Shown: positions 46,001-57,947, numbered from the stretch's first letter. The stretch is DNA of 64,000 nt from Tubulanus polymorphus (GCF_964204645.1 NC_134029.1:2861001-2925000); one strand, 5' to 3'. The notes: generated from the sequence alone by a model not told the origin. Translations and numbers: made by a program.

Positions 46001-49000
46001 GCGCGCCGCATCTTGGCAGACTGTCGTGACGGTGTATTTGCTCGACTGATGCCGTCAATAGGTCGATACATATTCATGACATTTCAACCGGAATAACTCG
46101 GAAGCTGACGCTGTTAGGTATAAACAGAATTATCATCGATCTCTATCGATAAAAGGCTACCGTGTCGTTTTAACACAATTAAAAAGTCATCGACTCAGAA
46201 ATGAATCAGTAGTTGACAAAAGGTCTAGGAGAGACCACACCCTATCGTTAACTCGGCCAGGGGTCTGCTGATTTTAGCTTCCCCGATACTAAAAATGCCA
46301 AGCAACTCGGGCAGGAGAATTCGTGTTCTGTTCGTCGGAAAAACATAGACTAGCCGAAACCTTTTGTTTTTATTACCCGCATTGTATGTTACATTTTACT
46401 CATTAAAAAATTTATTTCATCATCGAATGGTTGTTATGGCGTGGATGATGCAATAATTGCGATGCAGTTCAGTAACGAGACATGTTGCTCTCTCGGGGAT
46501 CGTCTGCGACCTAATTCACTCACTGATAGTAATAGCAATTAGCGAAATCGACACAAATTCTAGGGAATTTTGAATCTATTTTTTCTATTTTCACTTTTTG
46601 CTATTACGAATAGTTTCTTCCTGAATACGAAACCAATATTCGCGTGAATCTATTTTACAATAAATGAATGGTAGCAGAGATAGTATATCGTTTGGCCCAC
46701 GGTCGTTTGGCAGGGTAAACTAGGGCGATTAGATTTCACACACTAAAATCGAAAAAATTTCAAAATCAAGGAGCGCAGTGAAAAATGGCTACGCATCTCT
46801 AGGAAAATTCTGATGAGTTATCAATAAGACGATCTGCATTCTCAGTTCATTGAGTTCGAGTATTCGAGAACTTACTATAAAAGTATTGTGAAACTGTAAG
46901 ATGCGGATATGAAGGATTTTTCACTTACCTACGATCCATATGGACAGAAGACTGCATATTGTTATGTCGAGGAAATACGAAGACGACATGCCCCGGCAAG
47001 CGAGTTTTATTGTAAGGTCCTTCGATCTGACAGTCATACAGACCAACAGTATCAGAAACATCAAATAGGAACAAGTGTGAGTCATGAATTTCACAAACGG
47101 ACTTGCTATGACTCGCGCTGCCTAGAAATTAGAAACAAAAACCTATAGTGAAGAACAGAAAGATGCGGCAGATTGTGGAGTCCAAGCAGCCATTAGTATA
47201 GGGTGGATTACTGAACCAATAGGTAACAAAAAGACTAAATTCCTTGAAGAATGTAAATAGCCATTTTCCGTGAACATCACAATTGAATATTCATAGCTCA
47301 AAGGGGGAAGAAGTTTTTTTAATGGCTAATATTATTCTAAGTACGTTATTAACGCTTGAGCGAACTGATATCTCCGGAGCGCGGCGAGATTTGTGACCAC
47401 GCCCTAAATTTCTGATCGATACACGGTAAATCAATGGTGCGATATTTTGTATAAGGAGAGAGTGATTCGAGTGGTTCATAAATCCAAGCGGAATAGCGTG
47501 AGAATGGAGAGGGAGAGAGAGAGAGTTCCATTTGCTCCTTTGATCGGTGACTATTTAGTTTTAACACTGCATCCACAACTATCACCATCAAGGTGACAAT
47601 AGCGTGAAATGATCTCCTGTAAGATGGCTATGAACAATCTAATCGACTATTCCGATACTCCGACATTGAATCGACTCACAGTCATATCTACGGTTTTCGC
47701 AGACCATTAATGACAGTATTTCACGACTGAGACTCAAGTCTAGAATCACTATGTCTAGAAGTACTCCAAGCTTATCTGTTATCAGTTGTCTACTAAATGG
47801 GCCTGGTTCAATATCAAGAGCTAAGCCATCTCTAAACGATGGAGGTCTGGCTATAGGCGTAAGCTATCTATACTGATGGTTTATACTGTTGTTTCAATGC
47901 ACTATGATATTCATAGTTATCACAATTAATAAATCAAATCCATTATGTTTGTATTTCTGCGATTCTGGTAAATATTTACGTTATCTCAATTATTCATATA
48001 TTTGAATTAGCAGATAGCTGCGGTACCCGATGTGTCAATGATCTCATCACGCTACTGCGGTGGTTCAGATGTTCATAAGTGAATCTCTGTGCTTTGGTGG
48101 ACGGAAATGTGGGGACTATGATACTAGTTCTTTTATTTTGGATCTCGAAGTAGTGCTCCTCTACTAGATGAATACTGTATCTATTTGATACTTCTGAGAT
48201 ATATCTGATCGGCTTACGTCCATATTTCAGAGCTTGGCCACAGGGATTTTATATGGTACTCGTAAAGTATGATTAATATAAAAGCTTATTCAGTACCAGT
48301 ACTTTGCTGTTAAAATGTATAACTTAACAATGTTTTTTCAATATTTAGGATTGAAATGACCGTTATGATTTAGAGTTATGAAGTGTGACATATGATTTTT
48401 TTTACCTTGCTAAACGGCGCGAAGATGTATATAACAGTCATAATCGGAAGACATACAACAGTAGTTGGTACTGATAGGAGTTTGATGAATATATTCTGAT
48501 GTCTGAGCCACGGTACCCCGGAATACCACAACATTATCAGCTCCCTCTGACAGGCCGCGTGTGCCAAAAACTGAAATTACATATTTATATCCATATCCAA
48601 AACAAAATATACGACTTATTATAATACATAGATTTTACAAGCAGTGTTCTTAGGGTAGTGACCTTGCCGTGTAGTGCAAAATATTCATATGAATTTGGAT
48701 GACCACCTGTAAAGGTTTGATGGCCGTATTGGTGCTCACCCGTTTTTGTTCATACTCAATTGCTAATTTAACCCTGGCGAGACTGAGGTCACCATCACCT
48801 CCTTCGTTGAGTACGGCCATAACTTCATTCGTATCACGACACAGTTCCAACAAATCAACCGCATAGTTCTTACATTGTTCGCTCAATTTAATGTATTCAC
48901 TCTGCAAAAAATTAAAGCAACTCATTTTGCGAACATTCAAATATCAAATGTGAACCGAGAATCATTAGTTTTACTACGACTAATATTTGTGGCTTCAGTC

Positions 49001-50596
49001 AATATTTTGACGATCAATTTATATATTTTCTTTTGGCACGTGAAAATATTGAACAGTAACAACTGTACATGTCACAAGTGAAAATGAAATTTTGACCAAT
49101 GTTTCTTGAATTTTCGTGGAAATCCTGATTTGTAAATGGACGTCATTAAATGACTGGTTTAATAAACCAGTCGATGTGTGGCTATTACAAAGAGATTTAG
49201 CGCTTAATGAAGTTCAGAGCGTGCGTTGAGACAGAATTCTCGGATAGGAATTTCTAATCTTGCCGCGGACAATAAAACGTTAATGACGAATTTGGACGTT
49301 AATAAACTGCAAAATGTTTGTTCAATTAATGATTAATGATCGTCATTTTCCTACCAAATGTATGACGTCATTTCTGTCGACATCGGAATTATCAGAGGGA
49401 GAGGGAGAGGGAGAGGGAGAGGGAGAGGGAGAGGGAGAGGGAGAGGGAGAGGGAGAGGGAGAGGGAGAGGGAGAGGGAGAGGGAGAGGGAGAGAGATGAG
49501 AGAGAGATGATGTGTTTCTATCTTAAAACGTTGATCACAAGAAGCTCTTTGTATTCTATTCGAGACGTGTAGGTAATCATGATTAGTTTTCTAGTTTATC
49601 TGACAAGGGCTTACTTACTCAACGTAAGAAAGCATCACTTGTATTGTATATAAATACATGTAAACCTCTTAATTTTACCAAGTTTTCACACCATCACAAT
49701 AAAGTCTGTAGAAAAAAAATCAAAATATCGTTTGGTCCTTGATAAGATATTTAAGATAATTTCTATGTGCTTTTATTTTGATTTCTTAGAATTGTTATTT
49801 CATATTCGATAATAAATTTGCAGTTGATATTTTGTGTGAAGCCTTAGAGGGACCTGTGTGAAAAAAATACCTTATATTCCTTTTCAATGCTCGCAAGTCC
49901 GTCCAAATGATGACTTAATTCAAACGCGGTAGAGATCGGATCGCCACTTGACAACGAAATATAAGCAGAACTGGCCAGCGCTCGAAATGTATTCAATCTG
50001 GATCTGGAATAGCGAACGATATCGTAGGTTCTCTGATTCTGACATTCTGAACAGACGCAGAAATAGTCATGAGGTTCCTCTACGCAAGCTCCTCTCATGA
50101 TTAATAACTGTATGATGTGGTAGTTGTTTTTGTGACAGGCTAATTGAATGGGGGTGGATTCCGGAGCGTAGCGAGGTCGCTCCGAGTCGTTATGATAAAA
50201 CCGGTGATCCGCATTACTGCGGAAAACCCGGAAAGACTTATACGCCGGATGCTTCAGTATTAATTCACAGATTCTAACGTTGTCTTTTTCAATTGCTCCG
50301 ATCAACGCGTCTTCAATTTGTAGCAGGTTACATCGTTCTAGTAAATACTGTATTATCGTATAATGTTCGGACGCTACGGCCAACTCCAGAGCCCCGCGAC
50401 CCAAATAATCCTGACAATTAACATTAATATTTTCGTTTTCGCAGTAATGTTTAACCGCTTCTAAATGTCCGAGTTCCGCCGCGCGAAGAAATTCCGTTTC
50501 TTGATTATTGCTTTGAAATTGGTTGACGAAAATCGTCTGCGACACGCGATCTCGGCAACTGTCGGTCCTGTGGGCACTTCGATGAAGGCGCCCCAT
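40961..50596 (-). CDS. TRPC: TRPC-type transient receptor potential cation channel
   Basis: Exons in transcript order: 50596-49871, 48901-48740, 48570-48406, 47121-46929, 45731-45435, 44150-43895, 43693-43453, 43045-42845, 42418-42335, 41992-41914, 41178-40961. They total 2,622 nt, 873 residues, with phases consistent throughout. The start ATG 50596 is the first after an in-frame stop. Parts: ankyrin repeats, TRP_2 domain, six membrane helices with a pore loop, TRP box EWKFAR and a C-terminal helical region. Length and order match animal TRPC channels, which are non-selective, calcium-permeable plasma-membrane channels opened downstream of phospholipase C. I cannot assign it to a TRPC subgroup by eye. 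Its last exon ends directly beside the duplicated RXFP/WSC segment. Confidence 0.93.
43453..48901 (-). CDS. TRPC: TRPC exons 2-7: linker helices, TM1-TM6 and pore
   Basis: Exon 2 (48901-48740) is the linker helix region ([18 protein letters not shown]). Exon 3 (48570-48406) has the pre-S1 segment and TM1. Exon 4 (47121-46929) starts before [17 protein letters not shown] (TM2) and ends in TM3. Exon 5 (45731-45435) carries [13 protein letters not shown]4 and a cysteine-rich extracellular loop. Exon 6 (44150-43895) has [20 protein letters not shown] and TM5. Exon 7 (43693-43453) has the pore [16 protein letters not shown] and TM6 with [16 protein letters not shown]. The pore LFWATFGM corresponds to LFWSIFGL of vertebrate TRPC proteins. 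Confidence 0.9.
49395..49494. repeat. GAGGGA hexanucleotide microsatellite
   Basis: About 100 bp of near-perfect GAGGGA repeats (about 17 copies) in TRPC intron 1, purine-only on the plus strand. The Glu-Gly frame across it is an artefact. Such tracts vary in length between individuals. Confidence 0.95.
49871..50596 (-). CDS. TRPC: TRPC exon 1: ankyrin repeats and TRP_2 domain
   Basis: A 726-nt exon encodes the N-terminal 242 residues. Ankyrin-type repeats are visible at [39 protein letters not shown] and [19 protein letters not shown]. The TRP_2 domain follows with [20 protein letters not shown] and [17 protein letters not shown], which closely matches vertebrate TRPC proteins. It ends in IEKEYK and joins in phase 0 to exon 2 ([10 protein letters not shown]). 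Upstream the frame is closed by a stop, so this is the first coding exon. Confidence 0.9.
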
Positions 50597-51117
50597 TCTG
50601 ACCAAGGATACACTGTGTCCTACAGAACGGACTTCGCTGGCAAATTGTAATTAATCTCATTAATACCTTATTCGCTACTTACAGTTTCGTTTTGCCTGAC
50701 ACTGCGTATAACGTATAAAGGAGCAACAGAAACTATCGTATCCACTAATCTATTCTTACCCGGTAGTTTTGTCATTCATGATAAAAATCGTTGCATTCAA
50801 ATTATCTCGATTAGTTTATAGTCACACTTGCGCAGAAACCATGCTCTTAAAATCCCCATGAAATCCATGCATATTCTTAATCATCACTAATTATATTTTA
50901 TTGCGAACGTTTCCTCCAAGCATCTTTCGCGGTGTCTATAGACGTCGATACTAGTTCGAGATGAAGTCCGACTGATCCAACTGCCGCAGAGCTGTTGCCA
51001 ATGAAACAAAATGCGTCATCGCGCTTTGACGACCACAGAAACGACTGTCAGACAATAAAGATACGATAAGATCCAAATTTAAAGAACGGACAAACGTTTA
51101 CGGTTAATAGTAGACTT
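50597..51117. other. Intergenic region between the TRPC 5' end and the FN2/EGF gene 3' end
   Basis: No gene is supported. It should contain the TRPC promoter and 5' untranslated region (minus strand, just above 50596). No clear TATA box or CpG-rich patch stands out. Confidence 0.35.
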
Positions 51118-51123
51118 TTTATT
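51118..51123 (-). terminator. Polyadenylation signal of the FN2/EGF gene
   Basis: AATAAA on the minus strand about 53 nt after the TAA stop at 51176-51178. Confidence 0.6.
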
Positions 51124-51175
51124 GCTTATAATTAAAGAATTCGTAAGTTCAGATAATATTCTTTTCAGACTAAGC

Positions 51176-51597
51176 TTAATAGGCGCCGCAGTCGCCACCC
51201 CCTTGTCTACACGTGCCTAGATTTTTACTGGGGTTTTTGCAGTCATTATTGTTACGATCCCTGCAAGCAACCGAATAACCACCACACGTCCAAAAACCTT
51301 TGTATTTACATCTACAAGCCGAACCCTTCTCAGGAACGCTACTGATTCTGCATCCTCCGCGTCCGTAGTCGCAATCACATGGATAACCTTCACAGTCTCC
51401 CCGACCTTCATAGCACGATGAGAAACTTCTATCTGGGTTTTTGCAGTAATCAGAATTCCTATCTCTACAGTCGACGACGTAACCACGACAAGTCCAGGCG
51501 CCTTTATAAACACATCGACAAGCTTTACCAGCTCTGGAAGCCTTACTGATTCGGCATCCGCCCGGTTTATAATCACAATCACAATCATTATGAGGAG
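51176..51597 (-). CDS. FN2/EGF gene last exon: tandem pair of Cys-rich modules
   Basis: The exon encodes 140 residues forming two copies of one module of about 65 residues. Each copy reads CDCDY, then GGCRIS, then a cysteine-lysine cluster ([12 protein letters not shown] or [12 protein letters not shown]), then CRDRN, CKNP and GxGDC. About twelve cysteines recur at the same spacing in both copies, so the fold is disulfide-rich. I do not recognise a named domain. It ends in GDCGAY and the stop TAA at 51176-51178. Confidence 0.85.
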
Positions 51598-54500
51598 CTA
51601 AAAATAGATTTTTTGATGTTAGAATAAAGATACACGTAGAACCACAGTTCCATTTTTGTGGTTTAAGTTTAATCTGGTTCAGTTCCACAATAATGGAATT
51701 ACGTAGACTCTAGGGTCAAGTATTGTACTAGTGCGTTAAATCTGTTTGGCATTTTGCCTCGTTGAACAACTGGACGGTTTGATGTTATACATAAGTGTCG
51801 TACCGACTTCGCAATGTCTACCAGTATATCCATTATTACATTCACATCTATACCCTTGTCCTGCTGCATTCTGAATACATTTGCCAAATCTTCCGCAAGG
51901 TTCGGAGGCGCATTCGTTTATATCTGGTTAAGAAAAATTGTAAAAGATAATGTCAAAATTACTTATTTTCTAATTTTACTTCTTCACGATGCCTGTTATG
52001 CATTATTTTTGAAATACTAACAATTAGAATAGCTTAGACAAGGAAATTATAGCTACATTTGTATGTAAATATCTGTGAAAAAAAATATAGTTAGAAATCT
52101 TCAATCAAATAAGGGGTACCTGTGGCGCAAGTTGATCCAGAATACCCAGTCTTACAGCGACAGTAAAAACCCTGTCCTGCAGCCCTTTGTACACAGGTAC
52201 CTCCATTCTTACAAGGCGTTGATGCGCATTCATTCACATCTGAAATAAGAAATCATTCCACTCCAGATTGATTTCAAATAGAATCGATTCACGTTGTTTC
52301 GTATGATTTGTAATATCATTTCACCTGTTGTACAAGTAGTTCCAGAGAACCCAGTCTTACAGCTACAGTAGTAACCCTGTCCTGCAGCCCTCTGTCTACA
52401 GGTACCTCCATTCTTACAAGGCCTTGGTGCGCATTCGTTCACATCTCAAAAGCGAAAGTTGATTTTAATAATTAAGAGTAATTTCTACAGCTCCATCCAT
52501 CTATTGGTGCTATTTATTTGGAATTTACCTGTTGTACAAGTAGTTCCAGAGAACCCGGTCTTACAGCGACAGTAATAACCCTGTCCCGCAGCCCTCTGTA
52601 CACATGTACCACCATTCTTACAAGGTCTTGGTGCGCATTCGTTCACATCTGAGATTTAGAATATTATCAATGAATTTGCTGAACACGTTTTTGTCGAATC
52701 ATTGATAAAGAATGGTTGTTTCACCTGTTGTACAAGTAGTTCCAGAGAACCCAGTCTTACAGCGACAGTAGTAACCCTGTCCTGCAGCCCTCTGTACACA
52801 GGTACCTCCATTCTTACAAGAATATTTAGAATATTACTTTAGAATATTATGTATTATGTTTGTAACATCACTAAACTAGTAAAACAAGACCCAAATCCAC
52901 AATTCATGGTCAAGTTTGACTCCAGAGAAAGATTTTGATTACTGTTTTCAATGTTGAAATAGAGATTAGTTTTACGCTAGTCAGATCTTAATCACACCTT
53001 TGGAACCGGGTAGGAAATGCTATTGCATCGTGGATGAAGAATGGAATGTAATGTAGTTACCTGTTGTACAAGTTGTTCCAGAGAACCCAGTCTTACAGCG
53101 ACAGTAGTACCCCTGCCCTGCGGCCCTCTGAACACAGGTACCTCCATTTTTACAAGGGTTTGAAGCGCATTCATTCACATCTGAGATTTTAAAACATTAA
53201 ATTTCAAAACATTAAATTGTAAAACATTATGATCAAATTAGCTGAGCAAAATGTTATTGAACTTTTTGATGAAGAATGATCATTTTACCTGTGGTACAAG
53301 TAGTTCCAGAGAACCCAGTCTTACAGCTACAGTAGTAACCCTGTCCTGCAGCCCTCTGTCTACAGGTGCCTCCATTCTTACACGGGTTTGATGCACATTC
53401 GTTCACATCTGAAATTTGTTCATGATTTCAACACGGGTTGAGAACATCATGAATTTGCTGAACAAAATGTTATTGAATCCTTGATAAAGAATGGTTTTAC
53501 CTGTGGTACAAGTTGTTCCGGAGAACCCAGTCTTACAGCGACAGTAGTAACCCTGTCCCGCAGCCCTTTGTACACAGGTACCTCCATTCTTACAAGGCGC
53601 TGATGCGCATTCATTCACATCTGAAATAAGTAATCATTCCACTCTAGATTGATTTCAAATAGAATCGATTCACGTTTTTCGTATGATTTGTAATATCATT
53701 TCACCTGTTGTACAAGTAGTTCCAGAGAACCCAGTCTTGCAGCTACAGTAGTAACCCTGTCCTGCAGCCCTCTGTTTACAGGTACCTCCATTCTTACACG
53801 GGTTTGATGCACATTCGTTCACATCTCAAAAACGAAATTTGATTTTAATAATTAAGATTAATTTCTACAGCTCCATCCATCTATTGGTGCTATCTATTTG
53901 GAATTTACCTGTTGTACAAGTAGTTCCAGAGAACCCGGTCTTACAGCGACAGTAATAACCCTGTCCTGCAGCCCTCTGTACACAGGTACCACCATTCTTA
54001 CAAGGTCTTGGTGCGCATTCGTTCACATCTGAGATTTAGAATATTTTCAATGAATTTGCTGAACACGTTTTTGTCGAATCATTGATAAAGAATGGTTGTT
54101 TTACCTGTTGTACAAGTAGTTCCAGAGAACCCAGTCTTACAGCGACAGTAGTAACCCTGTCCCGCAGCCCTCTGTGTACAGGAACCTCCATTCTTACACG
54201 GGTTTGGTGCACATTCGTTCACATCTAAGATTTAGAATATTATGTATTATGTTTGTAACATCACTAAACTAGTAAAACAGGACCCAGTTCCACAATTCAT
54301 GGTCAAGTTTGACTCCAGAGAAAGATTTTGATTACTGTTTTCAATGTTGAAATAGAGATTAGTTTTACGCTAGTCAGATCTTAATCACACCTTTGGAACC
54401 GGGTAGGAAATGCTATTGCATCGTGGATAAAGAATGGAATGTAATGTAGTTTTACCTGTTGTACAAGTTGTTCCGGAGAACCCAGTCTTACAGCGACAGT

Positions 54501-57500
54501 AGTACCCCTGCCCTGCGGCCCTCTGAACACAGGTACCTCCATTTTTACAAGGGTTTGAAGCGCATTCATTCACATCTGAGATTTTAAAACATTAAATTTT
54601 AAAACATTAAATTTTAAAACATTATGATCAAATTAGCTGAGCAAAATGTTATTTAACTTTTTGATGAAGAATGATCATTTCACCTGTTGTACAAGTAGTT
54701 CCAGAGAACCCAGTCTTACAGCTACAGTAGTAACCCTGTCCTGCAGCCCTCTGTCTACAGGTACCTCCATTCTTACAAGGGTTTGATGCACATTCGTCCA
54801 CATCTGTAATTATTTTATGATTTCAAACCGGGTTGAGAACATCATGGATGAATTTGCTGAACAAAATGTTATTGAATCCTTGAAAAAGAATGGTTTTACC
54901 TGTCTTACAAGTTGTTCCAGAGAACCCAGTCTTACAGCGACAGTAGTAACCCTGCCCTGCGGGCCTCTGAACACAGGTACCTCCATTTTTACAAGGGTTT
55001 GAAGCGCATTCATTCACATCTGAGATTTTAAAACATTAAATTGTAAAACATTATGATCAAATTAGCTGAGCAAAAAGTTATTGAACTTTTTGATGAAGAA
55101 TGATCATTTTACCTGTGGTACAACTAGTTCCAGAGAACCCGGTCTTACAGCTACAGTAGTAACCCTGTCCTGCAGCCCTCTGTCTACAGGTACCTCCATT
55201 CTTACAAGGGTTTGATGCACATTCGTTCACATCTCAAAAGCGAAAGTTGTTTTTAATAATTAAGAGTAATTTCTACGGCTCCATCCATCTATTGGTGCTA
55301 TTTATTTGGAATTTACCTGTTGTACAAGTAGTTCCAGAGAACCCAGTCTTACAGCGACAGTAATAACCCTTTCCCGCAGCCCTCTGTACACAGGTACCTC
55401 CATTCTTACAAGGCCTTGGTGCACATTCGTTCACATCTCAAAAGCGAAAGTTGATTTTAATAATTAAGATTAATTTCTACAGCTCCATCCATCTATTGGT
55501 GCTATTTATTTGGAATTTACCTGTTGTACAAGTAGTTCCAGAGAACCCGGTCTTACAGCGACAGTAATAACCCTGTCCTGCAGCCCTCTGTACACAAGTA
55601 CCACCATTCTTACAAGGTCTTGGTGCGCATTCGTTCACATCTGAGATTAAGAATATTATCAATGAATTTGCTGAACACGTTTTTGTCGAATCATTGATAA
55701 AGAATGGTTGTTTTACCTGTTTTACAAGTTGTTCCAGAGAACCCGGTCTTACAGCGACAGTAGTAACCCTGTCCCGCAGCCCTCTGTGTACAGGTACCCC
55801 CATTCTTACACGGGTTTGTTGCGCATTCGTTCACATCTGAAATGGATCATTATACAGAAAAATTTTCCTAAAAATAGAGGAAGAATTCGAACTCTTTCAT
55901 TTTTCCTACGCACTCATATCTAAAGTCCGGGGTTTCTGTATGATTTCACGTAGGACTCACTTTCGTAGAGTTAAGAATCGTAAATGTTAAAATCAAATTA
56001 AACCTAATGAAATAGCAATTATGATTGCATTTAAATGTTTTACCATTGGCGCATGTATCTCCGGCATATCCAGAAGCACATTCACAGCTGTATGTCAATG
56101 GTCCAATTTTTGAGCACTTTCCTCCGTGTTTGCACGGTTTCGACTGACAAGGGTCAACTAAAAATAACAGTGATCACAATTCAATGATTTTTTTTTTACT
56201 GAATTAAGAATGTAACCAAATAGAAATATTAGATTCAAGGTTGAATCGTGTAAGTAGTTTAATTGGCCGAGTGGTCTAAACTTCTGCTTCCATCTATTAG
56301 TTTAGTCACCTGCGAGTTTGATACTACCATAGTTACGTTTTTATTGAACTTTCATCTACTACTACGTACTAATTACGCACGAATGTTTTTCAGCCCATAA
56401 TCAATTTCTTTTTTGGAAAAATTGCATTCAATCTAATAGACGGGTATCCAAACTGTAATATCCGGTTCGATGTGAGCTATATCAAGTTGGCTGAGCTATA
56501 ATTCAACTCAGCTGAGAGGATCACAGGTTCGAATCACATTTTGATACTTTCCTTTCGGTCAAAAAAATAAATTCGATTGCCTTCGTTTCATTGTCGAAAT
56601 TTAGTTTTCTGTTAAAATCTGATTCTAATAATAATTGGTGAATATTTGATATAATCTTACTGCAGTATCCCCATTCTCCAGGTGTATCTGTATTACACCA
56701 TGGACGGCCTGGTGAGCCATTCTCTGTACATTTTTCATAAACCACACCATTATATGTATAGGGGAACATACAACCGGAGCCTTCTTTCGCATTTCCGCCA
56801 TCAGTCGCTGAATTAAAAAGAATATGTTAATAACTGTAGCTGACTGGGATTTTATATATATTGAAGCTCAGTTTCGTCGAGATTTTAAGCTCTTTGACTA
56901 TTGTGTGAATTAATATATAACCAAATATATGCCACCAAAATGATAATCGGCAAAATTACCTATCTGCATTGGCATAATTACTGATTAGAATAGCGTCATC
57001 ATTTAGATATGTTCACTTACCAACGGCTTCAAACTGACAGGTTCTACCCGTGTATCTCGCGGGGCAAGCGCATCGTGACCCGGCGACTGTTTCTATACAA
57101 TGACCTCCGTGTTCACAGGGATTATCTTTACAATGTAGAACGACCACATCAGCTAGAAAATAACATCAAAAACTGTTAAAACGCTACGATTCAAGATTCA
57201 TGTCATACAAAAACTGCCAATGTTTCTGAGCTAGGAAATCTTGTTCACTTCATCTATTGACTATTATCTTTACTCACGGCAGTACTGCCATTTAGGATGG
57301 GTGTCATAGTTAGCAGTAGTAGAACACCAGCTTCCATCTCCCCACGGTTGACATTCCTTGAATGTATGTCCCTGATAGATAAACGGTAAAACGCAAAATT
57401 TTCCGAGATCCTTCACTGTCAAAAAAGAACATCAAAACATCATTTTCCGACAAATTCTTATAACATATCAGTGAATTTCGGCCGTGATTTGGATTAGCGA

Positions 57501-57947
57501 GACTCAATCTATTCACTTGTTATGACGTAATGAATTATGACCAGTATTTAACGCGATACTTACAGCAGTAACCCCACTCTTTATCGGTATCATAGTTAGA
57601 AGTGGTCGCGCACCAAATATTTCTCGAATTTATTTCGGTACATTCGTAGTGTCGTCTGCCCTGATAGATGAAAGGGAAAACGCATTCCCTGTTACCGGAG
57701 TTACCTCCCTTTGTTGCTGAAAAAAAAATAATTTTCGTCATAATTTTTTCCAGTGTACGAATATGAATAATCAGCTATTTCGAGCGAAGCATTAATCAAC
57801 ACGGGTCGTTCTTAATAGTCGTTCTTAAACTCGGAATGTTGTGTATTTATTGGCTATGCTTTGTTCTGAAACTTTACCGATTTTAAGCTGTCCAAATGCA
57901 AGACAGATTAAGGTAGATGATACCAACAAGCTAAATGAAACTTTCAT
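51176..57947 (-). CDS. Secreted fibronectin-II / EGF-repeat protein with C-terminal Cys-rich pair
   Basis: Exons in transcript order: 57947-57878, 57716-57564, 57415-57278, 57152-57021, 56807-56661, 56157-56044, then 120-nt EGF exons with 5' ends at 55836, 55640, 55436, 55232, 55019, 54803, 54575, 54224, 54028, 53824, 53620, 53408, 53180, 52648, 52444, 52239 and 51923, then 51597-51176. They total 3,216 nt, 1,071 residues. Order: signal peptide, FN2, FN2, EGF, FN2, EGF, 17 calcium-binding EGF modules, two Cys-rich modules. All internal junctions are phase 1. There is no membrane helix, so it should be secreted. FN2 modules bind collagen or gelatin in other proteins, so an extracellular-matrix or mucus role is plausible. 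I know no named orthologue. A non-coding first exon ends at 58111. Confidence 0.87.
51804..55836 (-). CDS. FN2/EGF gene: 17 calcium-binding EGF exons of 120 nt
   Basis: Each exon encodes 40 residues: DVNECAxxPCKNGG, then [14 protein letters not shown], then KTGFSGTTC. The DVNEC opening is the calcium-binding EGF signature. All are symmetric phase 1, so any number can be gained, lost or skipped without breaking the frame. The modules are nearly identical at DNA level apart from the last (51804-51923, [16 protein letters not shown]), which is divergent and probably ancestral. An eighteenth unit (52725-52820) is broken. Confidence 0.9.
52120..55836 (-). repeat. Higher-order repeat of six EGF exons with their introns
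   Basis: Exon spacing recurs with a period of about 1.38-1.40 kb: exons beginning (low coordinate) at 52120, 52325, 52529, 52725, 53061, 53289 match 53501, 53705, 53909, 54105, 54456, 54684, and then 54900, 55113, 55317/55521, 55717. Introns are copied as well: a stretch with CTCCATCCATCTATTGGTGC occurs four times (near 52489, 53869, 55278 and 55484), and CTTTGGAACCGGGTAGGAAA twice (near 52999 and 54391). The third unit has one extra two-exon step (55317 and 55521, 204 bp apart). Confidence 0.85.
52725..52820 (-). pseudogene. Dead EGF exon inside the array
   Basis: This unit keeps the donor side and the [10 protein letters not shown]-encoding part but lost its first 25 or so bases, including the acceptor and the DVNEC codons: after CATTCTTACAAG the sequence jumps straight into intron-like AATATTTAGAATATT. 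The only nearby AG sites give the wrong phase. Because the exons are symmetric, skipping it leaves the frame intact. Its intact equivalent in the next unit is 54105-54224. Confidence 0.82.
56044..57947 (-). CDS. FN2/EGF gene exons 2-7: signal peptide, three FN2 and two EGF modules
   Basis: The signal peptide [19 protein letters not shown] is encoded at 57947-57878. FN2 modules lie at 57716-57564 ([20 protein letters not shown]), 57415-57278 ([19 protein letters not shown]) and 56807-56661 ([20 protein letters not shown]), each with the usual four cysteines and aromatic pocket residues. EGF modules lie at 57152-57021 (NPCEHGGHC) and 56157-56044 (KPCKHGGKC). The second FN2 has lost the conserved Gly/Asn-rich lead-in seen in the other two. 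FN2 modules in other proteins bind gelatin or phospholipid headgroups. Confidence 0.88.
56255..56545. repeat. tRNA-derived (SINE-like) fragments in an FN2/EGF gene intron
   Basis: TTGGCCGAGTGGTCTAA at 56263-56279 is a good tRNA-Leu/Ser-type A box. A second unit has TTGGCTGAGCT near 56487 and the B-box-like CAGGTTCGAATCA at about 56524. The spacing in the second unit (about 38 nt) suits a tRNA head. No full cloverleaf is seen, so these look like relics of short interspersed elements, not a tRNA gene. Confidence 0.4.

Noticed and set aside
47340-47600. Minus-strand open frame with a hydrophobic stretch in the TRPC intron, first taken for the TM2 exon
   Set aside because: The exon at 46929-47121 fits the TRPC sequence and both phases exactly; this block has no donor in phase 1 and no family match after the hydrophobic part. 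A rare alternative exon is not excluded.
49314-49499. Open frame encoding a Glu-Gly repeat
   Set aside because: It is a translation of the GAGGGA microsatellite.
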